Assembly: GCA_905147135.1 (NCBI GenBank)
Contig: LR990049.1
Span: 16,943,428 to 17,007,427 of the forward strand
From: Blastobasis lacticolella
Lineage: Eukaryota; Arthropoda; Insecta; Lepidoptera; Blastobasidae
DNA: 64,000 nt
Reading direction: 5' to 3'
Each line of letters starts with the position of its first letter. Positions within the stretch are counted from its first letter, which is position 1. The position numbers and the translations under genes are program-made. Below are positions 46,578-58,100 of the stretch, one piece after another. The notes under the pieces were generated by a model. That model saw only the letters and a list, made by a program, of their open reading frames with translations, was not told where the DNA came from and made no database searches.

Positions 46578-46790
46578 CTAGATGCCTGGCATCCAACTAA
46601 CGTACTTACGGGCATCGAGACCCTTTTTATCGCGCACACGAGCACGTGCGTCTTTACTTTGCACTTAACATGGGGTTCTTCAAATGGCATGTCTATGGTA
46701 CCTTAAAGGTCGGCCCCGCATTCGGTCCCCTTAGGTCGCAGATTTCTCAGACGACGGTAGAAGCTTTCAATCAGCTGCGATAGCGATTCG
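46578..46790 (+). mobile_element. Non-LTR retrotransposon 3' fragment
   Basis: gatgcctggcatccaactaa, gtaccttaaaggtcggcccc and ccccttaggtcgcagat closely follow the end of the reverse-transcriptase copy at 10450-10620. This is a second, more decayed copy of the same LINE family. No open frame persists. Confidence 0.75.
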
Positions 46791-46897
46791 ATAGCCGTGG
46801 TCATTACATGTCATTTATATTGATAGTCAATAAACCTAATACTATCCAATTAAATACTTCCATGATACCTACACTACTGTTATTATTATTAAGGTAT

Positions 46898-46933
46898 CAT
46901 TAGATACCTCTTATTACAAAGAGGTATCTAATG
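46898..46933. repeat. Perfect 15-bp hairpin, 6-base loop
   Basis: cattagatacctctt at 46898-46912 pairs exactly with 46919-46933; the loop is attaca. ggtatc at 46893 adds a second copy of the arm's core word. Confidence 0.93.
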
Positions 46934-47524
46934 TTTATTGGTTTTGGCGGAAGATCATAAATAAATGATTATTATCCTTCACTAATATTTGCAATATGTA
47001 TTGTTTTTGATAAAATCAGTACAACATTTCAACGATATAAAATCAGGCTAAGGGAGGACTACGCTTGCCCACATAGAATATTAATCAGTCAGAATATAAA
47101 ATATGGGGGAACCATTCTATCTTCTAAAATGGATAAGGTATAATCCTATACAAGGCACTTAGCAAGAATTCATATTCAACACCTCGCCGCTTAAATATTT
47201 CTCAATTAGAAAATGCTTACCTAACCACCCAACCTATAAATCCATATAAATTCCAATGAACCAAATAACAAAGAGGTCTATACAATATGAAGAGGTCTAT
47301 ACAATATACCTATATTGATTAACGATTTATCGATATTGAACAAGTAGGTATTCATTACATAACTTTTGGCCCAACATCCACACTAAGTCCCAAACTAAAG
47401 GTTTGTAGGGGTGCTCCTTAGACGAAATATTATTTATTATTCATTTACTTATTTATTTCGTCGAAGAGGTGATCATTCTTATTCGTATTCGTGAATCTGT
47501 AACTGAAAAATGTAGTTTTACATA
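46934..47524. other. Unassigned; 19-bp tandem pair near 47271
   Basis: agaggtctatacaatat occurs twice in tandem (about 47273-47308). Nothing else recognised. Confidence 0.45.
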
Positions 47525-47640
47525 AGTTAGAACATAGTATAAAACTCTATTTTTTGTTGAGTACATAGTACTTCACAGGAAGGTTTATAGGGTAGGACAA
47601 CAAGCGAACGAAGACGCATAGTGCCGGCTAGTTAATTATA
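47525..47640 (-). repeat. Repeat family D copy, internally deleted
   Basis: acatagtataaaactctatt at one end, aggaaggtttatagggtagg and gcgaacgaagacgc plus gccggctagtt at the other; the middle is missing. Confidence 0.6.
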
Positions 47641-48756
47641 AAATGCATTGACTTCTCAGATGTGGATGCCACTGTATATTATTTTCCGAGCACTTCTCGT
47701 GGGATGATCACATTAATTAGTCAGTGCCACCATGTTGTATAGTAAGACTACCGCCATTTACTAAATTTGCAGTATCACATCACTGCCTTCATTTCTAACA
47801 AAGAAATGTATATGATATTACGTGAACAACGTCAACAACTCTTGCGATAGAATTTTGGCACATTGACACCCCTGCCATACTATACTGTGATATTGGTGTT
47901 GTGATATATCGAAGGTATATCTTTGTCACGTATTTGAGCCACTAGGGAACTTCCTGTTTATCTCGATGTTTTGCGGGTAGGGTGATATGTAAGCTGGTGT
48001 ATGCTTTTGTCAGGTCAAATGGGACTGTTGTTTGGTTTAATTGCGCTCTATTGGATTATTTTTTAAATTTACCTTTACAAGCATTTCGTGCATATGATGT
48101 AATGTTATACAAATTGTAGATAAAAAGTTACAGTGTCGTGACAAATAACGTGACGTATAACAAAAATATTGCTTAGTAATAGTCAGGTTATAAACAAATC
48201 CCATTCCAACGTAGCCCGCGGGTTTTCGCCAATTTCGTTGCGGTTTCAAGTCGACTTTTACGGTTTCCAAAAGCGAAATGCGTCCAAAGCAACTATGTAA
48301 ATCTGGAATAGCAAAGATTTTTTTCAGTGTTCAGAATCGCTTTAGCTCTGAGATACCTCTCACAAACAAATAGCATGCTTACATTAAGGAATAAACTTAT
48401 TAGGAATGCGTATGTAGGTAGCTATAAATATTTAATATATATATATAATCCTTTTCACCCTAAATATCTCTGAGTCCACCACACTGCCTGAACCTCTACC
48501 GAGCTGCCGTAGCTAAGACAAAGTCCTCACACCCTGGGAATAAGTGCAACATTGGTCTACACCGTGAATATCCGCTTCACAACCTGATGTCATAGTACCA
48601 CGTATATTTGAGCGAGTACAGAAAGCTCGGAATTTAATAACTGGCACAAAGGTACTTAAAAACAGTTAATGAGCGATTGCAACGAGCTTGACATTTTTGA
48701 CGTTTCGCCCCTTGATTGCTTGAGCATTAAAACTTGAGATTTGTGACGGTGGAAAT
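47641..48756. other. Unassigned, 1.1 kb
   Basis: No repeat or gene recognised. Confidence 0.35.
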
Positions 48757-48804
48757 CAGTGGCGGCCAAGAGGGTCGCGGGCCGCGGTTTGCCGACCGCT
48801 GCCA
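48757..48804. mobile_element. hAT-like terminal fragment
   Basis: cagtggcgg at the left and ggtttgccgaccgctg at the right are typical of hAT termini (cagcggtcggcaaacc on the minus strand). Only this terminal piece is recognisable and no TSD was found. Confidence 0.45.
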
Positions 48805-48852
48805 TAGACGATTGAGTCAGCATTTTCTCTGGCATGGAGTGTGCCCAGCACG

Positions 48853-48888
48853 AGATGTAAAGACAGCACTTGTGCTGGCTTTACATCT
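48853..48888. repeat. Near-perfect 17-bp hairpin, 2-base loop
   Basis: agatgtaaagacagcac pairs with gtgctggctttacatct with one mismatch; the loop is tt. A second mini-palindrome, ggcaccttggtgcc, follows at 48893. Confidence 0.93.
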
Positions 48889-49009
48889 GTCTGGCACCTT
48901 GGTGCCAGGGCTGCAGAGAGCCCAGTCGCCTCTAATAAGCTCGTCACTTTTGCGTCTCACTTCGTTCCATTTTTAACGTTAGTTGGCAGGAATTTACATT
49001 AATCATCTC

Positions 49010-49195
49010 ATCATCTTTGTGGTCAATCCTGGTATTGGCCAAGGGTTGCCAAAAAAGAAACTACGTTATCTTCACCACTTTGCTCGATCTTCGGTATTCT
49101 CGCGTCGTAAGAAGTTGGCTCTCGCATCCGACTCAGCGATGTCAATCAATTGCTTTTTAGGCAGCCCTCGGGACCTCTTCCCTGATTCCGGCAAA
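49010..49195 (-). mobile_element. Non-LTR reverse transcriptase C-terminal fragment
   Basis: The minus strand encodes ESGKRSRGLPKKQLIDIAES, then DARANFLRRENTEDRAKW and stops. It matches the GKRSRGRPKKRWID..... DRAKWRR end of the LINE family at 42.1 kb. The tail has gatgatgagatgat. Confidence 0.8.
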
Positions 49196-50130
49196 ACTTA
49201 CTTTAATACAAACTGAAAACTCTTTGAACTACAAGAATTACATTATTTTTTGCTTTTTCTGTGCGCTTTTTCTGTTGTAGTGTTAGTTATATTAATACAT
49301 AAACTAAGATGTCTTAAAACATGCATACATTATACACGTATACGAAGTTCCTTTACGATTCAAGGCATTAAAGGTATAGGCTCGCGGTCACCTGTAGTTT
49401 ACAACCTAGAGTAGAATAGTTGCGGATCTTGTTGTTAGGTAGTACTTTTTGTGAACTAGAGTAGTCTACCTTTAGCACACATTGGCTGAAACAAGCCTGG
49501 AAATAGATTCACCCTCCAATTCCTAATAATAATAGCATCTAAAAGCAAGAGTTTGTGTGGTCAAATGTGTTTGTGGTTGGATGTTTTTAGACGTGAAGTA
49601 CAAAAACGATTTTTATGAAACTACCTAAAATCTAGTAAAACAACTAGAGTTGCTATGAAAACTTATCCCAAATTTCATCGCGCTGTGAAACCAAATTTTA
49701 TGCACGAGTATCCGTAGGCCGAAACTAGAAAACAAAGAAACTATCCATCTAGATCGCAATGATATCCCAATAAATAAGTCACGTCCCACTCCACGTCGAA
49801 TCAAAGTTCTCTCGCCTATAACTAAATCAGGCTTAACTTTCACGGAAGAATGCCGTATATTTGCAGATAAACGTTCAAGTTTAGTAAACTACTGATGCTC
49901 GGCTAGCATTAGTGTGTATGATTGTTATCGACGCGGGCCGCAGCGGGGCTCAACTTTCTGTTGAACTCCAGATTATAGCTCTGCTCCACCTCCGAGGTCG
50001 AGCTTGGAACGGAGAAACCTCTGAAACATAAAGTTACAGGGCTCCTGTGACGCCCTCTGCAAAAGTAACAGGGTTTCAAAATGTATTACTTGACTTGTTG
50101 AGGTATACGGGTAGGTATTGTATAATATAG
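49196..50130. other. Unassigned spacer
   Basis: No repeat or gene recognised; minus frame 49625-49843 has no motif. Confidence 0.35.
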
Positions 50131-50478
50131 GAGCGTCGACGGCCGAGTGGTTAAGGTATCCGACACGTACGTACCAGGTTCGAATCCCACAGTGGCCGTG
50201 TACCAATAACTCTTTACTGAGTTATGTACATTAGTTGATTGCTAATCGATGCTCTTACGGTGAAGGAAAAAATTGTGATGAAACCTGCTCATTCAAGCGA
50301 CTCAATGTTTGACCATCATCCAATTCAGTCTGATTTCCCTAGTAGCAGGGTCACTAAGGTCAGATGACAGTTGCTCAACTACAATTATCTGATCTACCAA
50401 ATCCTGCATCATGGTTAAGGCTGACCCCGGGCCCATGTACGACCACGAGAGCACGACCAAGACTTATGGCATTAGCTT
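50131..50478 (+). mobile_element. SINE family A, near full length
   Basis: The best preserved head in the window: A box within ggccgagtggttaagg (50141-50156) and B box ggttcgaatcc (50177-50187), as in a type II (Ser/Leu-like) tRNA. The body runs through gatgctcttacggtgaagga and catcatggttaaggctgac to agcacgaccaag. TSD not found. Confidence 0.92.
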
Positions 50479-51563
50479 GCACTTTATGCTGTTGACTTAG
50501 GTATTTCATTTTAAAACTAACGGACAGGTACGTTAATCATCTCGTACATTCAGCTGCAGAGTGACTCTACGCCCTATATCTTAAAGGTATGGTAGGGGAT
50601 TAGTTCTCTCTGCGGGCGACTGTTCCTTTATAAACCAATAAAACGAACTCGCCAAAAATTGCTTCAAAGCAGCTTTATAAGCAAATCCTTTGTAATATTT
50701 TTCACCTTCCCTTATATTACGCTCGTTGATGAGGAAAATTGAAAATCTTGTTCCAATTTACATATTTTCACAATAAATACTGGCCAGAGCGCTGAATAGG
50801 ACATAAAACATTTAAGATGGTATTCCTCTAAATAAATCCCCACCTCTGTGCTTGCTCTTTTATAACAAATTGCGAAAAGATTTTTTCTAATCTTTCTATA
50901 ATTTCCTGCGGAGGGGTAACTTTCTCGGTGGTGTTGCGTCCGCGGGGGCTGGGGAGATCGGGGCAGCTTGACTTCCCAGATTTCGGCAGCAGCGCTGCAA
51001 ATATCCAACTTTACGATCCCAAGGGAGCGTTAGAAACCCATTATATCTCGGATAATCGCCACCCAAGACGGAACGCTACTTTTTGGTTACATCCACTATG
51101 AAATATTCAGCCTGCCGCCCGCCCGCCGCCGGAGGCTGCAACTTTACCTCGTTTTATTTAATAAAGTATAAGTTAAAAATACTTACTGGAAATTCGAGAG
51201 CTTTTAACAGTTTTCTCTTAAAGCCCCTTAGAAGTCTTTTTAACGTTGCCAATAAGTAATCGATTTCCCATACCCTCGGCGTCAAAGAGCGTGTTCTCTT
51301 ACCGAAATGGAGAATTTGAAGAGATCCACCTCGTAAAATATTTACAAAATTAAACTTTATCCAACAAAGTAACACTGGAGGACAAAGAAACGATAAAAGG
51401 CGATGAAACTTTGAAACATTAATTAAGGGAATCGATCGATTATATTTCTCATTTATCATTTTTGCCCGAACAAAGATAGTCAGTCCGGCAAATATTAGCC
51501 GGTAAAAGATACGCAGCTGATCCAAGTTTTAATTAAGGGAATATTGTCACTTCGACCAGAGGA
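50479..51563. other. Unassigned, 1.1 kb
   Basis: No repeat recognised. Two minus frames (50712-51008, 98 codons; 51154-51525, 123 codons) are longer than usual for this composition but show no domain, signal peptide or splice pattern that I can name. Confidence 0.35.
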
Positions 51564-51571
51564 TGATTTAT

Positions 51572-51935
51572 CAGGGGCGGAGTAACGTGCGGGGCGGGGC
51601 CAACCCCGGGCCTCTGGTCCTAGTAGGCCTCCAAACGCCTCTATATTGCCTTGATCAAATTCCATACAAGGCTTTAAAAATATGCTTAGTACCTATCGAA
51701 GAGGTGGTTTGGAGTTGGGACAGGGCGTAGCGATCGCCGTATCACTATTCAAACAGAATTTCAGATCAGGGTCGAGGGTCCCCTCCGCCGAAGAAGTAAT
51801 TTCAACTAAGTAAATATGAACACTTACACATAAAAATGTGAACTGAATAAAAAGCTTGTAAAATGACATTAACTTCCTATACTGGGGGCCTCAGCTTTGC
51901 CGTACCGGGCTTCTGATGTGCATAGTCCGCCACTG
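51572..51935. mobile_element. hAT-type MITE with exact 8-bp TSD
   Basis: The termini caggggcggagta (left) and tagtccgccactg (right, complement cagtggcggacta) are imperfect inverted repeats of hAT type. The identical 8-bp duplication tgatttat lies immediately outside both (51564-51571, 51936-51943). The 364-bp interior has GC-rich ends (ggccaaccccgggcctctgg; gggggcctcagctttgccgt) and an AT-rich middle, with no transposase. The perfect TSD suggests a fairly recent insertion. Confidence 0.93.
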
Positions 51936-51943
51936 TGATTTAT

Positions 51944-52284
51944 GGACTACGGTATGGGACATAATTAACTACACTAAACAACGAAATTAATGAGAATTTT
52001 TGCACGTTCGCATTTCTGTTATTAAAGGTCTTTTCGTCCTACAAAGGAAGGGAAAACTCGGCTAATTTGGCACTACTACTTTCTTCCGAGAAAAGCGGGC
52101 TACAGTATAGTTACTGTCATTTATACTTGTGTAGTGCTTTGTCGACAGCTAATAGCTACTTTGTGTTAACGTCTATCAACCATTCCCGTTGTTGTTAGCT
52201 TCGTACAACATACTATAGTTGCACATTAATCGTAAAGTGAAACTGTGAGTTCTCTCCATAAAGTTAGTATACCTAGATACCTAG
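51944..52284. other. Unassigned spacer
   Basis: No repeat or gene recognised between the hAT MITE and the interrupted SINE. Confidence 0.4.
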
Positions 52285-52294
52285 TGGAAAATGG

Positions 52295-52735
52295 TCATAT
52301 TGGCGTTAATTTCCCGATTGTGCTATCACGCGCGAGAGACCGGGCTCCTCCTTGACCATGATCCAGGATTTGGCAGAACAGGTAAACAGTGGAGCGCCTG
52401 CTTTCTCTGTGCTATATATCAGTGACCCTGTTAACAAGTTAACCTGACCAGATTGGGTCATGGTTACACATTCAGTTTCCTGAATGTGAAGGTTTCACCA
52501 CGATGTTGTACCTTACCACAGTGGTGAAGAATGAGTAGGAAAGCCGACCCTGGCAGAGGCCGGGATAAGCGCTAAGACGATGATGATGATGATGATGTTT
52601 TCCCTCACCACAAGAGCATCGGTTAGTCAACTCAGAAAATAGTCATTTGTACATGGTGGCACTAGGGTTCAAACCCGGACCCTCGGGGTACGAATCGGAT
52701 CCTTTAACTATTAGGCCACCGATTTCCGATTTTGG
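52295..52735 (-). mobile_element. SINE family A, interrupted by a LINE tail
   Basis: Minus-strand copy: cttgaccatgatccaggatt on the left, cctgaatgtgaaggtttcac in the middle. After the interruption come ttttccctcaccacaagagc and the head complement ggcactagggttcaaacccg ... ttaggccaccgat. Without the nested piece it would be nearly full length. Confidence 0.9.
52520..52593 (+). mobile_element. LINE 3' tail nested in SINE, 18-bp imperfect TSD
   Basis: gaaagccgaccctggcagag, gccgggataagcgctaagac, then a gat repeat form the end of a 5'-truncated LINE. The SINE bases gatgttgtaccttaccac (52502-52519) recur as gatgttttccctcaccac (52594-52611), 15 of 18 identical, marking the target-site duplication. 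Confidence 0.87.
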
Positions 52736-53959
52736 ATCCCTAGCGGAAGGTTTGCTAAGTTTATGATTCTATCTTAATGTTGATCCATCAAGGGTTTAGG
52801 CTTTTTATTGGCAATAGGTTTGCATTTACTTGTGCCTTAATGGAAGTTCACAGGGGTTAGTGTTTTCCACTAAACGGAGCCCATTACATCTTGCTTAGGC
52901 CTGTACTTCAGACCTGTAAGCCAAAGCAAATACTGCAGCCAAAAGGAATTCGCAAAATCGGATCAAAGGTTAGTTAAGAAGAGTGCTAAGAAAATTATTC
53001 GAAATCTAGAGAATATTGACGGTAACCTACAAAGCCTTGGATATCAGCGTATAAAGCAAGACTGTGACAGTCGGAACCTAGACTTATCTAATCGAAGACA
53101 TTGAATTAGGTCAGGTCAAGAGTAGGTAAACCTTAACTAAAAGTTGATGAATGTAGAAAAAGTGCCAGAAGTTTGTCCGCACTATAGCTGGTAGAACAAA
53201 GTGGTTTTTGCTTGCGCCTACGGGATTGCCGATGCCATCTCAACTTCACCTAAAACAATGATTGGCTTGGCCAACTAATCGACCGACTAGTGGGCCTTTT
53301 TGTTGCCGAGTCGGCTAGTGGGCCAAATCCATAGTCGGCCCATCTATAAAATTATTACTTTCTTTCTTGAGACAGTATTCGAAGTCGCAGTCAAAATCAG
53401 GCAAGTTATGTTGATGTGGTAGGTAGGTATTTTTTCCATAAATAAGACAAGTCGTACGAGTTGTAACAATAAAATTTTATGAAACCGTCCATTCCGCCGG
53501 GAACATGACGCCTTCAGTTCTCGTGACGAATGCCACCCGTAAAATCCGTGTCGGCTCTCTGGGGACAATAAATTTGTAAAATTACTCAGCTGGTTACGTG
53601 CACAGGTGCGAGGGCGTACGTAAAATGTTTATTGTAGACGCGGTAATGTGAGGGCCCCCGGTGTGGCCCCCGTCTAGCTAGCGCGTGGCCCCCATTTGGC
53701 CCCTGTGTTCGTCCTATCGGGCACTTGGGTCGCCGAATAGGGGATGCAATGGCGGTCCTCGCAGCGCAATTTTCCCAAGATCAATTTGAAATTTACGGGA
53801 GTAGGTACAAGGGTTTATTGGTGTTCGTTTTTTAGTAATATAAAGAGTGGGGCGTGTAAGTGAAAACGTGACTAGTAGATCCTAATTTCTCTCTACCATG
53901 ACTAAAGAATAGGGAGGGAGTCATGTAATGCGCGATTTTTGATGATTGTTAATGAAGAA
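52736..53959. other. Unassigned; short repeats and GC patch
   Basis: gactagtgggcc / ggctagtgggcc forms a small direct repeat near 53286-53325. A GC-rich patch (gtgagggcccccggtgtggc, 53648-53760) has no assigned role. No gene recognised. Confidence 0.4.
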
Positions 53960-53965
53960 ATCATT

Positions 53966-54160
53966 ATAATCTTGGCGTCAATTAATATCGCGGTTGTGTT
54001 TACGCGCCTGGGGTCCGCCTTGACCATGATCTAGGATTTGACAGATCAGGTAATTACAATGGTGCGACTGTCGTCTGACCTCCGCGACTCTGTTAACAGG
54101 AGAAGCTGATCAGATTGGATCATGGTTACACATTCAGTCACCTCAATGTGCAGGTTAGAA
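53966..54160 (-). mobile_element. SINE family A, headless
   Basis: aatcttggcgtcaattaata, ggggtccgccttgaccatga, ggtaattacaatggtgcgac and gattggatcatggttacaca in order. The head is missing beyond caggttagaag. Confidence 0.85.
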
Positions 54161-54583
54161 GCATAATAAAATAAGCTTTCTGTCGTTTCGCGCAGACTGT
54201 ATCAGAAACTTCTTCCACGAATATCAAATTTCAAACACCGCTGATTGTCCCACAATTGAATACCAACAATTAGTACAATTACAAATGGCTGTTCAGATCA
54301 TCGGGCGGAATCATTGTTCAAAGCGTAGACAAAGATCTGTTGCCAAGGCTTATATCCCGAACCGGTAAAGCGTTACTTTATCTCTGTCCAATCAATTCGA
54401 AAGGAAAATTATTCCTCCTTATCCGCGAAACGTCACTTCCACTCCGCCAATTTGTGAGTGATGTTAATTCTTTTCCATTAAACATCTCGGATAACATTTG
54501 CCTTTTTTTTGTTTTGTTGTGTTCTGTTCTGGAATAATGATTATAGGTATTGATATAACTTAAGCTATATTTGTCGACTTTGA

Positions 54584-54710
54584 CGACCTGAGTGGTTCAG
54601 TTGGTTAACATGTCGGTGGTTAACACGCAGAGGTCCCGGGTTCGATCCCCGGCCAAGCAGAAATTAAAATGATGAATTTTAATTTCTGTTACGCTACTGG
54701 GTGCTAAACT
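54584..54710 (+). mobile_element. SINE family B, 5' half
   Basis: cgacctgagtggttcagttg, B box gggttcgatcccc and gatgaattttaatttctgtt. The 3' half is missing. Confidence 0.85.
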
Positions 54711-54764
54711 AAGGATCCAAATATTCCCGCGGATTTCTAGCTTAGAAATTCTTTCATTCTACAC

Positions 54765-54860
54765 ATTTTAGTAATGCGAAAGATTGTGTGTGTATGTTTG
54801 TTACCTCTTCACGCCTAAACGGATGAACAGATTTGGATGAAGTTTGGTAGGTACAGGTAT
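54765..54860 (+). repeat. Dispersed repeat fragment
   Basis: gcgaaagattgtgtgtgtat, ttgttacctcttcacgccta and aacggatgaacagatttgga follow a common lepidopteran repeat body (gtttgttactctttcacg..., aacggattttgatgaaa). There is no second clear copy in the window. Confidence 0.5.
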
Positions 54861-55039
54861 CGGCCGTAAATAATGCAAACCGGCAGTCCAGCTACGTAGA
54901 GCGTCGTCTCTCAAGAGTAAATAAATACGAAGCCGAAACTAGCCGATGTGCATTATTTATGGCAGATACCCATAGCGAGGCCATTAGGGTATAGAATAAC
55001 ACATATGCTACTTTTTATCCCCCCTCCCCGTACCCCGTT

Positions 55040-55175
55040 CGATTTGGCAGATCAGATAATTACAGTAAAGCGACTGCAATCTGATCTCCGTGACCCTGTT
55101 ATAGGAACCTGATTGGATACGGTTACAGATTAAGTCGCCTGAATGTGCAGGTTTCATCAGGATGCTTTGCCTGCC
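55040..55175 (-). mobile_element. SINE family A fragment
   Basis: gatttggcagatcagataat, tctgatctccgtgaccctgt and cctgaatgtgcaggtttcat match the middle of the family; both ends are missing. Confidence 0.8.
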
Positions 55176-58100
55176 CTATATCGAACCTAATACAGATTTA
55201 TAATACATGAAATCAACACGTCTTTACTTTCAATCAGGCTCAGATAGATAAACACTTTACTATTAATACAAAACCTAATTCAGTATCGACAGTTAAAATC
55301 TGTAAGAGACAGTTAATCAAAGCTGAATTGAGTTGGCTCAGCTTGAGCTAGCTTTTATAAGAAATGCTATCATTTATTATTAAGCAGCCGATTTCAAAAT
55401 ATCTGTAATACAAGACGAACGAACATGACGAATGGTAGAACCGACGTCTGGGCTTATAAATTAAAGTCTCGAATCGAAAGTAGGTACACCAAGGTTATTG
55501 CTAAAGTTGTTCTGAATTATTCGACTCGTAGATATATCAACTACACCCCTGAGACTAACTACAACATAGCAATCCTCGTACAAACCATACGTTTACATGT
55601 CAAGTAATCACTATATTACTGCTACTGTATACTACTACTGTTTACTTACTTGGGACTAATGTAATCGAATGATACCTGAGTCTACATCAACACTCGTACG
55701 ACTAATGATACCAATATTCATTAACTATAGTAGGTCGAAGACGAGTGCTCGGATCATTTGGGCGTAATGACGAAAGTTGGGTAAATGTATTGCTCTATCT
55801 ATATTCTATTCATAGGGTACGGTTTGTAGAAAAGGCCTGTCTGTGTTGTTTATTAGGTGGGTTTGCAGAAAAGTCGTGAGTAGCGCAAAAAGTGATCTAG
55901 TCATTGACGATTTCGGTGCAAATTAAGGTGATTTAAGGGACAGTGGACGTGGACAGTGTTCTAATACATAATTATGTTGTATCTAGTCAAAGCGAAGGCC
56001 ATCGCACTTTCTTACACACCTGTAGCATGTGGCTTCACCTCGTACATCCTTTTCAATAAAAAATTACAAAAGTAGAGCAGATAGTTCATTAATAGGTCAT
56101 TAATAAATCAAGTCTATATATAATGGTGTAAATTGTCATCCAAAAGAACAGGCAAAGTCATGTCGCGTTTCACAATAATACTTAGTCATGGCAAAGTCCA
56201 TCACTCGTTTACACCTGTTTACACTATAGCGATTCTTTAGCCTGGATTTGAAGTTTCAATTTAAGGTTATTCAAGCAGCTAAGTTAGCCTACCAATCTAT
56301 ACGAAAGTGAAAATGTTACTCTAGGGTTTTTCATGGAAGTCGGCGCGGTGAACTATTTACCTAACAACCTTTTTTCGGTTCATTGAAATACTCCCTGGAA
56401 TACTAATTATCAGTACAAGCTTTCTGTAAGTCAAAGCTGAAACTTATAAGCCAAAGCTGAAATGCCTGCTGATAGATAACTTCATTCAGATTCTATATCC
56501 AGGTACAAATTAGGTATAGGTGTTTATTGTTATTATTAGTATTATTTTTGTTTTATTGCATAAAGATGAGAGTGCAAACCTTCGCCAACAAACTATTTTA
56601 CAGTTTGGCGAAATATACTAATAAATACCTATGTACCACATTTATGATAAATAAATACATACATACATTTTGTCTCCGTGATTTTTGCTTGCGCGGAACT
56701 CGAGTCTACGAACTTTTTCGTACAACCCGCGGGCGGGACCCTAATATTTTTCCGCGGTTAAATGCCGGGAATGCTTTCCATTATCCGCTGAAATTGGTCC
56801 AGTGGTTAGAGCTGTTGCCCGATATGAACATAATAGAAGCATTTAACTCGTACTTACCTCTTTATATTGTGAAAAGGGAATTTACCGATGTGGTCTCCAC
56901 CTTCTCGGAAAAATGGAAGTGGGTAGAAGTCGGGCTACTACAGCTAGTTTTTTTCGTGAATTCGATGTTTGCCGCACGGCATTCATTATATTCCTGGCGC
57001 GACGCTGATGATATTCCAGGTACTTCTCTGCAAGACGATCACAATGCATGTTATTCCATTCAGATCGGTTGAGTAGTTCGACTGTGAAAGCCAAAAGAAA
57101 ACTGACATTAGCTTAAAAGTCTACTTTTGTCGCGTTGTTACGTCATCATCCTAAGGAGAGGATTTAATTTTTTTATGTTCGTGTAGGCGACGATGTAAGC
57201 TACACGTTGGTACCATCGGTATCGACGTAGCATTAATGTGTGAGGCACAGGAGGCTCATCTAAGTTGACATTTTCGTGTCACCGTTTTCCGCCGTGACCC
57301 CCGTACTCCGGAGTAAAACGTTCATCGAATTCACGTCAAAACTCGTGCCATATGTATACGTATGTATGTAAACCCACCTTACAACCTAATGGCGCTAAAG
57401 CAACACAGGAGAAGCTAGTACTCAAATTCGAAGCTCCCACTCGCCGCCCTATTTGTTCTAGTGCCCCAGGCAGAAGTAAAGAGCTCCCTAAGCTAACAAA
57501 ATTGATCTCGGGCCGGGGCGACCAGAGTAATGGCGACGTCACGGGGTGTTCGCACACACAAAGGTGTTGCTACAAGCCGCCTAGTAGATTAGATTTAGAA
57601 TTTAGAGGTTACATATAGGTAAACCTCTAGCCATATTATGGCGCGATATGAAAGCGAGTGCCGGATTCTAGAATTTAACAATAGATAGGTATTTGGATTT
57701 GCATAAATCTAAAATAACTTGATTTTGGATAGTTTATTGACGTTTTTGGTTGTCAAAAGTGCTTGAGTGTTGGGAGTGCCCAATAACTGCTTTTACGGTA
57801 CGGGGAAATAGAGTCCATTGAAAATTTGATATTCGAAACATGTTTCTAATATCAACGGAACCGAACCGTACCGAATTTCGTAGAAAATTGTTTTACGTAC
57901 ATCTATTTTGTTGGAAATAGAAGTATATCTAAGTTGAGAAAAGACATTTAAGTTTCAGACTAAAGAACTAACACAGCTAGCCCAGTTCTTTATATTTTTA
58001 ACAGTTACTTCAGCCCCAACTTTATCCACGCTGACTCCCAAACTAATTCGTAAGAAAAAAATAAAACAATGAATAACAATTATTTAGTTAGGGATTACAC

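Noticed and set aside
50131..50200. Possible tRNA gene (A and B boxes present)
   Set aside because: The sequence continues into the SINE body, and the anticodon arm does not fold properly. The same applies to the heads at 1682, 21568, 23081, 34412, 38984 and 54584.
51154..51525. 123-codon minus-strand frame
   Set aside because: Hydrophobic and basic in patches but without a domain or transcript signals; length alone is not convincing.
57336..57618. Sense and antisense frames near 57.4 kb
   Set aside because: Both open through a slightly GC-rich patch, with no motif on either strand and no splice context.
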